A DNA stretch of 64,000 nt, taken from contig JAVEUP010000021.1 in NCBI GenBank assembly GCA_034005525.1, positions 1-64,000 on the forward strand, written 5' to 3'. Numbering within the stretch: the stretch's first letter is position 1; every line of letters starts with the position of its first letter. Below the pieces are notes generated by a model. It was not told where the DNA came from. It worked only from the letters and a program-made list of their open reading frames with translations, and did no database searches. A program made the translations under genes and the position numbers. Shown here piece after piece: positions 46,385 to 54,732 of the stretch. The DNA comes from PWXP01 sp034005525 (lineage in GTDB: Bacteria; Planctomycetota; Planctomycetia; Pirellulales; Thermoguttaceae).

Positions 46385-47416
46385 TCAGCCGCACCAGGGC
46401 CGCTCGCGGTTGCCGGCCTTTTCCAGGGCGTGGATGGCAGTGCGCACGTCGGCTTCGACCTGGAAGTCGAACATGCCTGCAAGAACGAAGTCGGCTCCGG
46501 CGCGGAACGCGTCGGTGAAGGCCCTTCGTGGCGCAATCGCCCCGGCTGCCATGACCTTAAAGGCGACCCAAGGCTTCTCGACCTTCGCCATGAACTCAGC
46601 CGTTTCCTGCGGGTTGTTGCACCACATGTTGTCGTGGTTGGTGTTGCGATCCAACGACCAGCCGCCCATCCAGTCGTATTCGCGGCGGTGGTCCTCGGGT
46701 GTGGCCGACCAGTAGGCATCGCCGTGGTAGGTCTTCACGTAGAAGTCGGCGCCCACCTTATCGCGCTCACAAGCTATTGGCATGTTCAGCGAATGGCCGC
46801 CCACGCCTGCCGGCAGTCCTTCGGCCTGGATCAACTCGACCATCTGGGCAATGATGTCGGTGCTGCCGCCTTTCATCATGTGGCTGTCGGTCACTCCGCC
46901 GTGGGAATAGATGAACGTCGCGCCCAGGTCGACCTGCCGCTTGATTTCCTCGGCCATCTTGGCCTTGTCGGCCATCAACGTGACGCACGGCATCGTCTGG
47001 ATCTTCTGGCTGCGGCTCTCGTTGTATTTCAAGACTGTCGGCCAGCACCGCGGGTCGAGTTGAATCGTGTTGATCCCGCAGGCCAGGCAAAGATCGAGCG
47101 TTTCGAACACCTTGTCTTCGGTGTTGTAGGCCATGAATAACTTCGAGGCATACATCAGATCGCGGCTATGAGCCCAGCCCCCGATCAGGTTCCCGCCGAT
47201 CAATAGCCGGCTGAGCGAGACGTCGCCGATCTTTCCACACGGCAGGCTGCCGGGCGCAATGCTGGTCTGTGGGTTCCCTTGCTCGTCCTTGGCCGAATCA
47301 TCGTTGATCGCAGCCCGGAGCGTGTTCTCCTCAATGCTTGTGTAAGCCGCGGCCACACCGGCGGCTCCCGCGATACCGCGGGCGAGAAAGCAACGGCGGT
47401 CGGTCTTTATTGTCAT
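46385..47416 (-). CDS. Tat-exported TIM-barrel protein of unknown function
   Basis: 343 residues with a twin-arginine-like signal (TDRRCFLARGIAGAAG). The body has the periodicity of a TIM barrel, with LIGGNLIGGWAHSRDLMY early, GATFIYSHGGVTDS in the middle and VKTYHGDAYWS later. It resembles planctomycete proteins annotated as aldo/keto-reductase-like or hypothetical exported; the substrate and even the reaction are unknown. The start at 47416 has GAGG about 9 nt upstream. It sits between addB and addA on the same strand, where it has no obvious functional link. Confidence 0.55.
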   Translation of the reverse strand: MTIKTDRRCFLARGIAGAAGVAAAYTSIEENTLRAAINDDSAKDEQGNPQTSIAPGSLPCGKIGDVSLSRLLIGGNLIGGWAHSRDLMYASKLFMAYNTEDKVFETLDLCLACGINTIQLDPRCWPTVLKYNESRSQKIQTMPCVTLMADKAKMAEEIKRQVDLGATFIYSHGGVTDSHMMKGGSTDIIAQMVELIQAEGLPAGVGGHSLNMPIACERDKVGADFYVKTYHGDAYWSATPEDHRREYDWMGGWSLDRNTNHDNMWCNNPQETAEFMAKVEKPWVAFKVMAAGAIAPRRAFTDAFRAGADFVLAGMFDFQVEADVRTAIHALEKAGNRERPWCG

Positions 47417-47724
47417 GACAGGTAACCTCGAAACGGGGGTGGGATTGCGGGACTTGCTTTGCCAAACCTGTATTATTGTCAAATCGTGGCGAGTTCCGCT
47501 ACCCTTCGTTTGGACAGGGCCGCTTCGGGTCGCAGAAGTACTGCTAAGTATCTATCTGGACAAGAGTTAGGGGCAGATCCCGGATTCGCCATCGCTTGAG
47601 GAGCAGAGAATGATTATTCCTGCTTGCTTGGCCTGCTGACAAGCTGGAAGCTTATCCCACGGGCCAATGGTTGGTCGGCAAGGGCGTTTTCACTGCTGAC
47701 AAGCTGGAAGCTTATCCCACGGGG
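47417..47724. other. Intergenic region with tandem direct repeats
   Basis: 308 nt between the TIM-barrel gene and addB, both on the minus strand. The right end carries two 31-nt direct repeats (listed separately). No gene was recognised in the remainder; it should contain a promoter for the TIM-barrel gene. Confidence 0.5.
47633..47723. repeat. Two identical 31-nt direct repeats, 60-nt period
   Basis: The 31 nt beginning CTGCTGACAAGCTGGAAGCT and ending TATCCCACGGG occur identically at 47633-47663 and 47693-47723. A 29-nt unique spacer lies between. The second copy ends one base before the addB stop codon, so the addB message ends with it. The core AAGCTGGAAGCTT is an imperfect palindrome. 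Two units are too few for a CRISPR array, and no cas gene is near. Confidence 0.8.
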
Positions 47725-50664
47725 TCATGCGGCGTCGCCTTCCGCCTCGGCCAGTTCGGCGCCGTACTGCCCGTCTTGGCAGATGGCGGCGAGGTCCTCG
47801 GAAAAGGCGGGCGGTGGCGAGGTGGGCGGCCAGAACACGCCGGCACGCACTCCGCGAATCACGTCGGCCGCGGCGGCATCGGCCTCCGCCAGGTCGGCGT
47901 CGGTCCATTCGGCCGGAAGGATGCCCACGGCGTTGGTGTCTTTCGGCAGGGCGATGTACGCCAGCCGGACCGAATCGCTGATGCCCAGCCCCTTGACCAA
48001 GTGCCGGTACAGGGGCAGTTGCAGGTCGATCCACTCGCCCTGCTTTCGATGCGTCTTCTCCGGGGCGCGGGCGCTCTCGGAAGTCTTGTAGTCGAAGACG
48101 ATGTACTCTTTGGCGGCCGGGTTGAAGTCGATCCGGTCGATTCGGCCGCGAAGCTGCATGGGCGTCCCGTCTACGATGAGTACGGCCGTGCCCGGCTCGG
48201 GCGATGCTTCAGCATGCTGGATGCGCCAACCCTCCGCAGCCCACCCGGCCTGCCAGCGGGCGAATGCCCGGAGTCGCCACCGCAACTGCTCGATTTGCAC
48301 GCGCACCGCAGGCAGCGCCGCCGGCCCGAACCGCGCGTCGGCCAGCCGGTCCAGCGCCGCGCCCAGGTGGGCCTCGATCTCCTCGGCATCGGTCGAATGG
48401 ACCGCGGGCGAGCGGGCGAACTCGTGCAGCACGTCGTGCGCCAGCGAGCCGAACCCGCCGCCGTCCAACTCCTGCGCCGTGTCGGCCAGCGATTCGAGCT
48501 TCAGCCGGTGGCGAAGGTAATAGCGGTAGGGGCAGGCAAGATAGTCGCGGAACTCGGTGACGCGCATCGACGTGACCGGCTCGGGCAGCGGGTCGGGCTT
48601 CGGAACGGGCAATGCCGACGCCGCTTGTCCCGCCCGAAGCGCGCCGTGCGCGGCCGGACCGATTGTCGCTTCCGATTCGGCGAAGAACCGGCCCGCCCTG
48701 CGGGCAGCCGTCTCGTCGTCGCAGGCGAACAGCAGCCGGCTGGGCGCGAGCGGATCGCCCACAGCGCTGCGCCGGCCCGTCACCAGGGCAAGCCGCTCGC
48801 GCGAGGCGGCCAGCACGCTTAGAACATACGCATCGCGGGCGTAGCGGCGGTCGTTGTCCATGATGCCCAACGCACGCCGAAGCTGGTTCGGCAGGAACAG
48901 GTCGGCGTTGATCGCGTCGGGCACGGCCCCCTCGTTGAATCCGGTAACGATCAGGGCCGGCGCGTCGTCCAGCGGCAAATCGAGCCAGCCGAGCATTTCC
49001 ACCGCCCCGCGTTCGGGCGCGGCGCTGATACGATCGGCCTCCAACTGGCCCAGGAGCATGTGCAGGGCCTCGGGCGCGGCAACCTGACCGGCCACCGCAT
49101 CGGCCAGCCGGCTGGGGATGCCGGCATTCTCCCGGGCCGCGTCGCGAATCAGTTCACATGCCCGCAGAATACTGCGGTCCGGTTCGCGGCGGCGGTCGAG
49201 CGGCCGGCAGCCGAACACGGCGGCCAGCAGTTCGAGCACCGGCTTTCCCCAGTCGGCGAGCGTGTGCTTATCAGCCAGCGGGCCCAGCAACCGCTCGACG
49301 GCAGCGTGCAGTTGGGCGACGACGTGCTCGTAGGGTGGGTCAAGGTCGCTTGAGTTCTTGGTGGGTCGCTGCAAACTGCTTCCGTCCCCATTCTCGCGTT
49401 GTGGGTCTGAACTGCGTTGGCCAAGCGACCGACGACCCACCGCGGATGCCGCTTGCCGGCCCCAGCCCACAGGCGATCCCGACTTGTCCAGCCGGGCCGG
49501 CAGACGTTCGCCCTGGTAGGCGTCCAGCCGGCTCAGCCAATCGCCCCGAATGCCCTGCTGTACGACCCAGTCGGCCAGGGCCGGGTGGCGGACCAGGGCA
49601 GCAAGAGCAGCGAACGAACGCGAAGTAAGATACTCGGCCACGGCCGTGAGCAGCCGGCAGGGCGACGACTGCGCGACCGGCCGGCCCACGCCGTACCGGG
49701 CGGGAACGCCGCATGCGGTGAGCAGTTGCTGAAGCTGCGGAACCAACTCGTCGGCCACCCGGTCGGGCACGCCAATGGTGATTTGCTCGGCCGGGTACCG
49801 TGCGCCGAGTCCGGCAAGCCACCGGCCCACCGCGGCGGCCTGCCCGGCCGGATCGTCGGCCTGGACAATCTGCTCGTCGCTGAAGTCGATGGGCGCTTCG
49901 AGCCAGGCATCGGGCTTCAGGCACCCGTGCTCGTCAAAGCGGTCGGCGAGCGACTCCGGGGCGAACACCAAGGCAGTCACATGGTCTGCCACCTGATCGA
50001 GCATGAGCCGCTGCTGACGGTTCAAGTCGGCCGTACCTACCAGGAGGATCGGCCGGTCGGTCATACATTCGTTGTCGCGAATGGCCACTCGGCGGGCCGT
50101 CTGCTGGTCCCAGAGCCCGAGGGAATCGAGGATGCCCAGGTAGCGCTTCTGCACCTGCACCAGCGCCTGCCATCGGGGCGTTTCCCGAAAGCCGTCCACG
50201 GCCGCACCCGCTTCGACCACGTCACTGAAATTGACGTTCTCGCGGGCCAATTCGCGGTGCAGGCCGGCCAGCATCGCACCCAGGGCAAGCCATGCCGGGA
50301 AGTCGTCGTCGGCCGGCAGCGACGGAATCAGGCGCTCGACTACGGCCGGCTCGCTGCCGCGCAAGGCATCGATCCAGGCAAGCTGTTGCGTCAAATCGTC
50401 GGCAAAGGGACGCTTGGCCTGATACAGCTTTTCGGGCAGGTTGCCGACGGTGACAATTTCCGGCGGGCAAAGCGGCACCCGGTCGGCTTCGGCCCGGGCT
50501 ACCAGCAGTTCGAGTACACGGCGTCCCGCGCGACTGGTCGGAACGGCCAGCACGATGCCCGCCAGGTCGAGCCCGTCGGGCGTGCCGAAATGCTCCACCA
50601 GATAATCCACGGCTACCTGAAGGCCCGGACGCTGGAAATCGCGGAATTGGCTGTGGATGGGCAT
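47725..50664 (-). CDS. addB: AddB-like nuclease subunit with repeat-derived insert
   Basis: 979 residues. The inactivated helicase-like N-terminus (VPTSRAGRRVLELL) and the C-terminal RecB-type nuclease (GRIDRIDF, IVFDYKTSE, LQLPLYRHL), with CPYRYYLRH as part of an AddB iron-sulfur site, match AddB. Residues about 399-446 (GRRSLGQRSSDPQRENGDGS and around) are encoded by a repeat element of the family at 14590-14768, inserted without a frameshift. AddB cooperates with AddA in double-strand break processing. The start at 50664 opens the conserved region; 39 codons upstream remain open but look unrelated. Confidence 0.8.
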   Translation of the reverse strand: MPIHSQFRDFQRPGLQVAVDYLVEHFGTPDGLDLAGIVLAVPTSRAGRRVLELLVARAEADRVPLCPPEIVTVGNLPEKLYQAKRPFADDLTQQLAWIDALRGSEPAVVERLIPSLPADDDFPAWLALGAMLAGLHRELARENVNFSDVVEAGAAVDGFRETPRWQALVQVQKRYLGILDSLGLWDQQTARRVAIRDNECMTDRPILLVGTADLNRQQRLMLDQVADHVTALVFAPESLADRFDEHGCLKPDAWLEAPIDFSDEQIVQADDPAGQAAAVGRWLAGLGARYPAEQITIGVPDRVADELVPQLQQLLTACGVPARYGVGRPVAQSSPCRLLTAVAEYLTSRSFAALAALVRHPALADWVVQQGIRGDWLSRLDAYQGERLPARLDKSGSPVGWGRQAASAVGRRSLGQRSSDPQRENGDGSSLQRPTKNSSDLDPPYEHVVAQLHAAVERLLGPLADKHTLADWGKPVLELLAAVFGCRPLDRRREPDRSILRACELIRDAARENAGIPSRLADAVAGQVAAPEALHMLLGQLEADRISAAPERGAVEMLGWLDLPLDDAPALIVTGFNEGAVPDAINADLFLPNQLRRALGIMDNDRRYARDAYVLSVLAASRERLALVTGRRSAVGDPLAPSRLLFACDDETAARRAGRFFAESEATIGPAAHGALRAGQAASALPVPKPDPLPEPVTSMRVTEFRDYLACPYRYYLRHRLKLESLADTAQELDGGGFGSLAHDVLHEFARSPAVHSTDAEEIEAHLGAALDRLADARFGPAALPAVRVQIEQLRWRLRAFARWQAGWAAEGWRIQHAEASPEPGTAVLIVDGTPMQLRGRIDRIDFNPAAKEYIVFDYKTSESARAPEKTHRKQGEWIDLQLPLYRHLVKGLGISDSVRLAYIALPKDTNAVGILPAEWTDADLAEADAAAADVIRGVRAGVFWPPTSPPPAFSEDLAAICQDGQYGAELAEAEGDAA
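49329..49470. repeat. Family 3 repeat element inside addB
   Basis: The stretch starts CGTAGGGTGGGTCAAGGTCG at 49329, identical over 21 nt to the minus strand of the element at 14590-14768, and continues with TTGGTGGGTC and, near the other end, GCGACCG...ACCCACC and AGCCCAC, matching the second half of that element. Its 142 nt lie within addB and are read through without a stop in the addB frame. Confidence 0.7.
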
Positions 50665-50850
50665 GGACGCTTCGTGCGTGGAAGAACCCGACTGGGCTGA
50701 ACCTACGCATTGTAGGGGATCGGAGAGGCTGCAACAAGCCAGCCGCTCTTGGCTCCACGCTTTTGGGTCCCGACTCGACAAATGCGTTGCCGGTGATTAA
50801 ATTAGAGGTTTCCGTAACTTGGGGGTCCAACGAGAAAGGGAGCAACTGCA

Positions 50851-52209
50851 ATGTGTGCGAAGCGGATTCTGCTGGCTGAGAACGATATGCCGAAGGCGTG
50901 GTACAATCTGGCGGCCGACCTGCCCAAGCCGGTCCCACCGCCACGGCATCCGCAAACGCACGAGCCGGTCCCCCCCGAGGCGTTGGAGCCCATCTTTGCC
51001 AAGGCCCTGATCGAGCAGGAAGTGAGCCAGGAGCGGTGGATCGAGATTCCCGAGCCGGTCAGGCGAGTTCTGGCCATCTGGCGGCCCTCGCCGCTGGTGC
51101 GGGCCGAGAACCTGGAAAAGGCCCTGAAGACCCCTGCACGCATCTACTTCAAGGACGAAAGCCACAGTCCGCCGGGCAGCCATAAGCCCAATACAGCCGT
51201 TGCCCAGGCCTATTACAACAAGATGGAAGGGATCAACCTGCTGACCACCGAGACCGGGGCCGGGCAGTGGGGCAGTGCGCTGGCCTTCTCGTGTGCCCAG
51301 TTCGACATGCACTGCAAGGTATTCATGGTCAAAATCAGCTACCAGCAGAAACCCTACCGCCGGTCCATGATGCATGCCTGGGGTGCCGAAGTCGTGGCCA
51401 GTCCGTCGGAGGACACGCAGGCGGGCCGGCAGATCCTCGCCAAGGACCCCGACTGCCCCGGGGCTTTGGGCATTGCCATCAGCGAGGCCGTCGAGGCCGC
51501 GGTCATGCGCGACGACACGAAGTACACCCTCGGAAGCGTGCTCAACCACGTCATGCTGCACCAGTCGGTCATTGGACTCGAAGCGGAAAAGCAGTTCGAG
51601 TTGGCCGAGGATTATCCCGACGTCGTGATCGGCTGCGTGGGCGGCGGGAGCAACTTCGCCGGCCTGGCCTTCCCCTTCCTGCGGCATAAGATTGCCGGCC
51701 GGGACACGCGGTTCATCGCGTGCGAACCGCATAGCTGCCCGTCGATGAGCCGCGGGCAATATCGCTACGACTTTGGCGACACGACCATGCTCACGCCGCT
51801 GATGAAGATGTTCACGCTCGGCCACAGCTTCGTGCCGCCGGGAATCCATGCCGGCGGGCTGCGGTATCACGGCATGGCACCTATGGTGAGCCTCGGCGCC
51901 GAGCTGGGCCTGATCGAGCCGGCGGCCTTTCATCAGCTTGAGTGCTTCAAGGCCGCCATTCTGTTTGCCAAGACCGAGGGCATCATCGTGGCCCCGGAAA
52001 CTTCGCACGCGGTTCGCTGTGCCGTGGTCGAAGCCGAGCGATGCCGGGAGACAGGCGAAGAGAAGTGCATCGTGTTCAATCTATCGGGACACGGCATTTG
52101 CGACCTCGGCTCCTACGACCGCTACTTCAGCGGCGAGCTGGAGGACTATGCCTATCCGCAAGAGAACATCGAAGCGGCCATTGCAGAATTGCCGGCGGTT
52201 GAGGGGTAG
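50851..52209 (+). CDS. trpB: TrpB2-type tryptophan synthase beta chain
   Basis: 452 residues. The PLP lysine is in GSHKPN (Lys112) and the phosphate-binding loop reads CVGGGSNF. The extra N-terminal segment (PPRHPQTHEPVPPEALEPIF) and the length mark it as TrpB2, the type found in archaea and some bacteria, which makes tryptophan from indole and serine, often without a tight TrpA partner. AAGGGAG lies 7 nt before the ATG. No other trp gene is nearby. Its last 58 nt overlap the end of a convergent PAP2 gene. Confidence 0.9.
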   Translation: MCAKRILLAENDMPKAWYNLAADLPKPVPPPRHPQTHEPVPPEALEPIFAKALIEQEVSQERWIEIPEPVRRVLAIWRPSPLVRAENLEKALKTPARIYFKDESHSPPGSHKPNTAVAQAYYNKMEGINLLTTETGAGQWGSALAFSCAQFDMHCKVFMVKISYQQKPYRRSMMHAWGAEVVASPSEDTQAGRQILAKDPDCPGALGIAISEAVEAAVMRDDTKYTLGSVLNHVMLHQSVIGLEAEKQFELAEDYPDVVIGCVGGGSNFAGLAFPFLRHKIAGRDTRFIACEPHSCPSMSRGQYRYDFGDTTMLTPLMKMFTLGHSFVPPGIHAGGLRYHGMAPMVSLGAELGLIEPAAFHQLECFKAAILFAKTEGIIVAPETSHAVRCAVVEAERCRETGEEKCIVFNLSGHGICDLGSYDRYFSGELEDYAYPQENIEAAIAELPAVEG

Positions 52210-53021
52210 GCTGTGCGGGGCACGCTTCGGATAACCAGCAGCGCCACGAGAGCGCCGGCGGGAACGTCGACGTAGTAGTGGCCGCCCACGGTGACGGTCG
52301 ACGCGATCATCAGCACGTTCAGTCCGAACGCCCACCAGCGCAGTCTTGTCGGCCATAGTGCGGCAGTCAGAAAGATCGCCCAAGCCGTATGGAAGCTTGG
52401 AAAGGTGATGATCCCTTGCGCGCCTTGCCATGTGATGACCGCCGCGCCCGACCGCAAGGCATGGAACCGTTCGGCAATGACGGGTGTGATGTTCCCCTGG
52501 ACTCCCACGGCGGGGAAGAAATAGAAGAAGCATACGGTTACCAGGGCGCCCAGCATGAATCGCTGCAGAAACGTCCAAAGACTGCTCTTCTCAGCCAGGA
52601 TGAATAGCACCAAGATCGTCTGTGGAATGACTGAAGAATACGCTACCTTGAGCATAAAGGCTACGACCGGATATTGCGCGACGAAGGCAGCCGTTGCCGG
52701 GGCTGAAAGGCCCAAGGTGGAATCTGCGGCCAGCAACATGGCGTCGGCAAGTGGATAGGACGTCGCCGCAATCGCTTCCATGAGCATTGTGAACGCGGCG
52801 GAGAAGGCGATCAGCGTGACAAGCCCCCGCAGGAGGTTGGGCTGCCACAGAAGACTCGCGCAGAAGACCAAGCCACTGAACACCATCGCCTGCCAATAGC
52901 CCGCTGCCTGGAGGTCCTGCACGAAGATCAGCAGGCCGGCGGCCAGCGCAGCCAGCATGACGGGAATGTCATTGATAATCCAGCGACGCGAATACTCGGC
53001 GTTGGCTTGCACTGATAACAC
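52152..53021 (-). CDS. PAP2-family membrane phosphatase-like protein
   Basis: 289 residues with about six membrane helices. The PAP2 signature is reduced but visible: FPSFHTAWA (207-215) with the catalytic His, and GGHYYVDVPAG (246-256). It resembles the inositol phosphorylceramide synthase-like subgroup (PAP2_3), which transfers or removes phosphate from lipids or undecaprenyl carriers. It starts with GTG at 53021, with GGAG 4 nt upstream. The last 19 codons overlap the end of trpB2 on the opposite strand. Confidence 0.75.
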   Translation of the reverse strand: MLSVQANAEYSRRWIINDIPVMLAALAAGLLIFVQDLQAAGYWQAMVFSGLVFCASLLWQPNLLRGLVTLIAFSAAFTMLMEAIAATSYPLADAMLLAADSTLGLSAPATAAFVAQYPVVAFMLKVAYSSVIPQTILVLFILAEKSSLWTFLQRFMLGALVTVCFFYFFPAVGVQGNITPVIAERFHALRSGAAVITWQGAQGIITFPSFHTAWAIFLTAALWPTRLRWWAFGLNVLMIASTVTVGGHYYVDVPAGALVALLVIRSVPRTAYPSTAGNSAMAASMFSCG

Positions 53022-53044
53022 CTGTCTCCGTTCCGGATATTCGA

Positions 53045-53130
53045 GGGCGACAACTCCACTTTCGCGGCCGAACGGTTGTCATTGGAGAACTCGCCCTCAG
53101 TACCGCGGGCACAACGGGCAATCTCCCGGG
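53045..53130. repeat. Palindromic repeat family 1, decayed copy
   Basis: Segments ACTTTCGCGGCCGAACG, CATTGGAGAACTCGCCCTCA and TACCGCGGG line up in order with the copy at 12937-13026 (ATTTTCGCGGCCGTAACG, GATTGGGCAAACTCACCTCT, TGCCGCG). Many substitutions have broken the outer stem. Confidence 0.6.
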
Positions 53131-53354
53131 AATGCTCGCCTGCCCGCCTCCCAACAACCATAGAATCCCATTTGACATCGGTCGAATCTGAACTAGGTTT
53201 CAATGTAGAGGCCAATGGCACGCGAGTGCCGGCTGGACATGGGACGGCCGAAAGGCTGTCTCGAGGAGGGGGGAGTTCTCCGCCGAAAAACACATTCGAC
53301 ACAGCTCCTTATGCTCGGCGGACCACCTGAATCACCCAGGCCTGCAAGCCTCAG

Positions 53355-53452
53355 AACCCTCGAAAGGGCAAACCGGTTGAAAGGCCGGGGCGCAAAGCCA
53401 AGGGCCGGCGGCGCTAGCCGGCGGAAGCCTGGCTGCCGAAAGGGTGAAACCA
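53355..53452 (+). promoter_or_regulatory. Cyclic-di-GMP-I (GEMM) riboswitch upstream of flp
   Basis: The order of conserved elements fits class I c-di-GMP aptamers: GGGCAAACC (53366-53374); a stem CCGGTT/GGCCGG closed by a GAAA tetraloop (53379-53382); then GGGGCGCAAAGCC (53387-53399); a second GC-rich stem (about 53403-53423); and GCCTGGCTGCCG before the closing AGGGT, which pairs with ACCCT at about 53356-53360. The known aptamer reads GACGCAAAGCC where this one has GGCGCAAAGCC. It lies about 190 nt before flp, on the same strand. C-di-GMP control of surface pili is biologically sensible. Confidence 0.75.
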
Positions 53453-53644
53453 GTGATTTCGGCCAGCGACGGGGAAGAGGCACGTTTTTCCAAAATAGGG
53501 TTCCGGAAGGTGGCCGCAGGCCCGCGGCGGGCAATCCGCCGCGACACTCGAAGGAGCCCAACCCTGTTTTCGGTTCCGGTTAGTCCTCGGCGCCCCGCGT
53601 TTACGCCCGGCGCTGAGGGATGAAGCTGGAATGGAGGAATACCC

Positions 53645-53851
53645 ATGAAGTCGCTTGCTATGAAGGTGCATCGTTTCCTCGTTTCAGAGGATGGGCCCAC
53701 CGCAGTGGAGTACGCGGTCATGTTGGCGCTGATTGTGATCGTCTGCTTGACGGCCATTACCGCCATCGGATCGCAGGCCAACGCGACGTTTGAGACCATT
53801 GGTACCGAACTCGAGAATGCCAACGGCCTAGCTGGTGGCGTAGGTGGTTAG
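53645..53851 (+). CDS. flp: Flp/Fap-type type IVb pilin
   Basis: 68 residues. SEDGPTAVEYAVMLALIVIV is the Flp prepilin motif: cleavage after Gly17, with Glu at position 5 and Tyr at 6 of the mature form. The hydrophobic helix packs in the pilus, and the short Gly-rich end is exposed. It is the major subunit of a Tad adhesive pilus. GGAGG lies 8 nt before the ATG. It is followed by a strong terminator, so it can be made in excess over the assembly genes. Confidence 0.9.
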   Translation: MKSLAMKVHRFLVSEDGPTAVEYAVMLALIVIVCLTAITAIGSQANATFETIGTELENANGLAGGVGG

Positions 53852-54131
53852 TGCCGCTTGGTGGTGCTGACCGCCTGACCCACGGCCAGGTCCATTGTCG
53901 GCCAGGCCAATCGTCCGATTTTGACCGGAAACCCCCTCGGCGCCGATTTGGCGCCGGGGGGGCGTTTTTTTGGCTCGCCGATTCCATGGGCCAAGCAGAA
54001 TTCCATTGCGGCAAGCATGATCGGCACGTGCCGCCCGGCTCGCAGCCCATACGGTTTTCCGGCGGCATGGGAGCGTTTCTTAAGCTAGCATTGCATAGAG
54101 AATTCGGTTTCCCCCAGAACTTCCCGGAGTA
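53852..54131. other. Spacer between flp and cpaA
   Basis: About 280 nt with the terminator at 53932-53971 and otherwise no recognisable gene. The part after the terminator may include a second promoter for cpaA onwards, or transcription may continue by read-through. Confidence 0.5.
53932..53971 (+). terminator. Rho-independent terminator after flp
   Basis: A GC-rich stem formed by CCCCCTCGGCGCC (53932-53944) and GGCGCCGGGGGGG (53950-53962), with loop GATTT, is followed by CGTTTTTTT. Ideal stem, short loop and T-run make this the best intrinsic terminator in the window. It would reduce transcription of the downstream tad genes relative to flp. Confidence 0.9.
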
Positions 54132-54137
54132 ATGCTC

Positions 54138-54704
54138 ATGTCGCTTACCGCCGCTGTCCCCACTGGTGTCATCGAAAACTGGCATATTTGGCTCGTCAGC
54201 GCCGTGCTTGTCGTGGCCGCCGTTATCGACGGTTGGAAGTTGAAGGTGCCCAATTGGCTCACCTTCCCGTTCGTCGTAGCCGGCTGGACCTACAGCGCGG
54301 TGTGGTTTGGATGGGCCGGGCTGGGCTGGAGCCTGATGGGAACCGGAGTTGGTTTGCTCCTGCTGTTGCCAGCCTACGCCATTGGCGGCATGGGGGCAGG
54401 CGACGTGAAACTGCTGGCTGGGGTGGGCGCCTGGGTTTGGGGCACGATCACGTTCTACGCGTTTTGTGCCTCGGCTGTTGTCGGCGGTGTTCTGGCCGTG
54501 GGGATGGTACTGTACGCCCGCAAGCTTCGCCATCACAAGGCCCAATTCCTCGCAATCCTCACGGAAATTCTGGTCCTCCGCAATCCGGAGGAGCTTTCCG
54601 AAATCGCCGCCCAACGCAAGAGCACGATGATGCTGTTGCCGTACGGTATACCGATCGCCATTGGCACAATCACGTACTTTGCATTGGCGGGAATGTTGGT
54701 CTGA
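54138..54704 (+). CDS. cpaA: Prepilin peptidase CpaA/TadV
   Basis: 188 residues, about six membrane helices. The aspartate protease residues are in AAVIDGWKLKVPN and GMGAGDVKLLAG (the GxGD motif). It removes the leader of Flp and, probably, of TadE. Two ATGs are close together; the second, at 54138, is preferred because GGAG lies 8 nt before it, whereas it is only 2 nt before the one at 54132. Confidence 0.85.
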   Translation: MSLTAAVPTGVIENWHIWLVSAVLVVAAVIDGWKLKVPNWLTFPFVVAGWTYSAVWFGWAGLGWSLMGTGVGLLLLLPAYAIGGMGAGDVKLLAGVGAWVWGTITFYAFCASAVVGGVLAVGMVLYARKLRHHKAQFLAILTEILVLRNPEELSEIAAQRKSTMMLLPYGIPIAIGTITYFALAGMLV

Positions 54705-54732
54705 GGGTCAACGGCAGTAAGGAGCCAACGTC

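Larger units (their letters stand above)
53022..53644. other. Leader region of the Tad pilus cluster
   Basis: 623 nt between divergent genes. It contains a decayed repeat family 1 copy (53045-53130), the cyclic-di-GMP-I riboswitch-like aptamer (53355-53452), and two strong hairpins further on: GCGGCGG/CCGCCGC at 53524-53542 and a 10-bp stem at 53585-53618, just before the flp ribosome site. The hairpins may be the expression platform. Confidence 0.6.

Noticed and set aside
47633..47723. Possible mini-CRISPR (two 31-nt repeats with a 29-nt spacer)
   Set aside because: Only two repeats, no cas genes, and one copy abuts a gene end.
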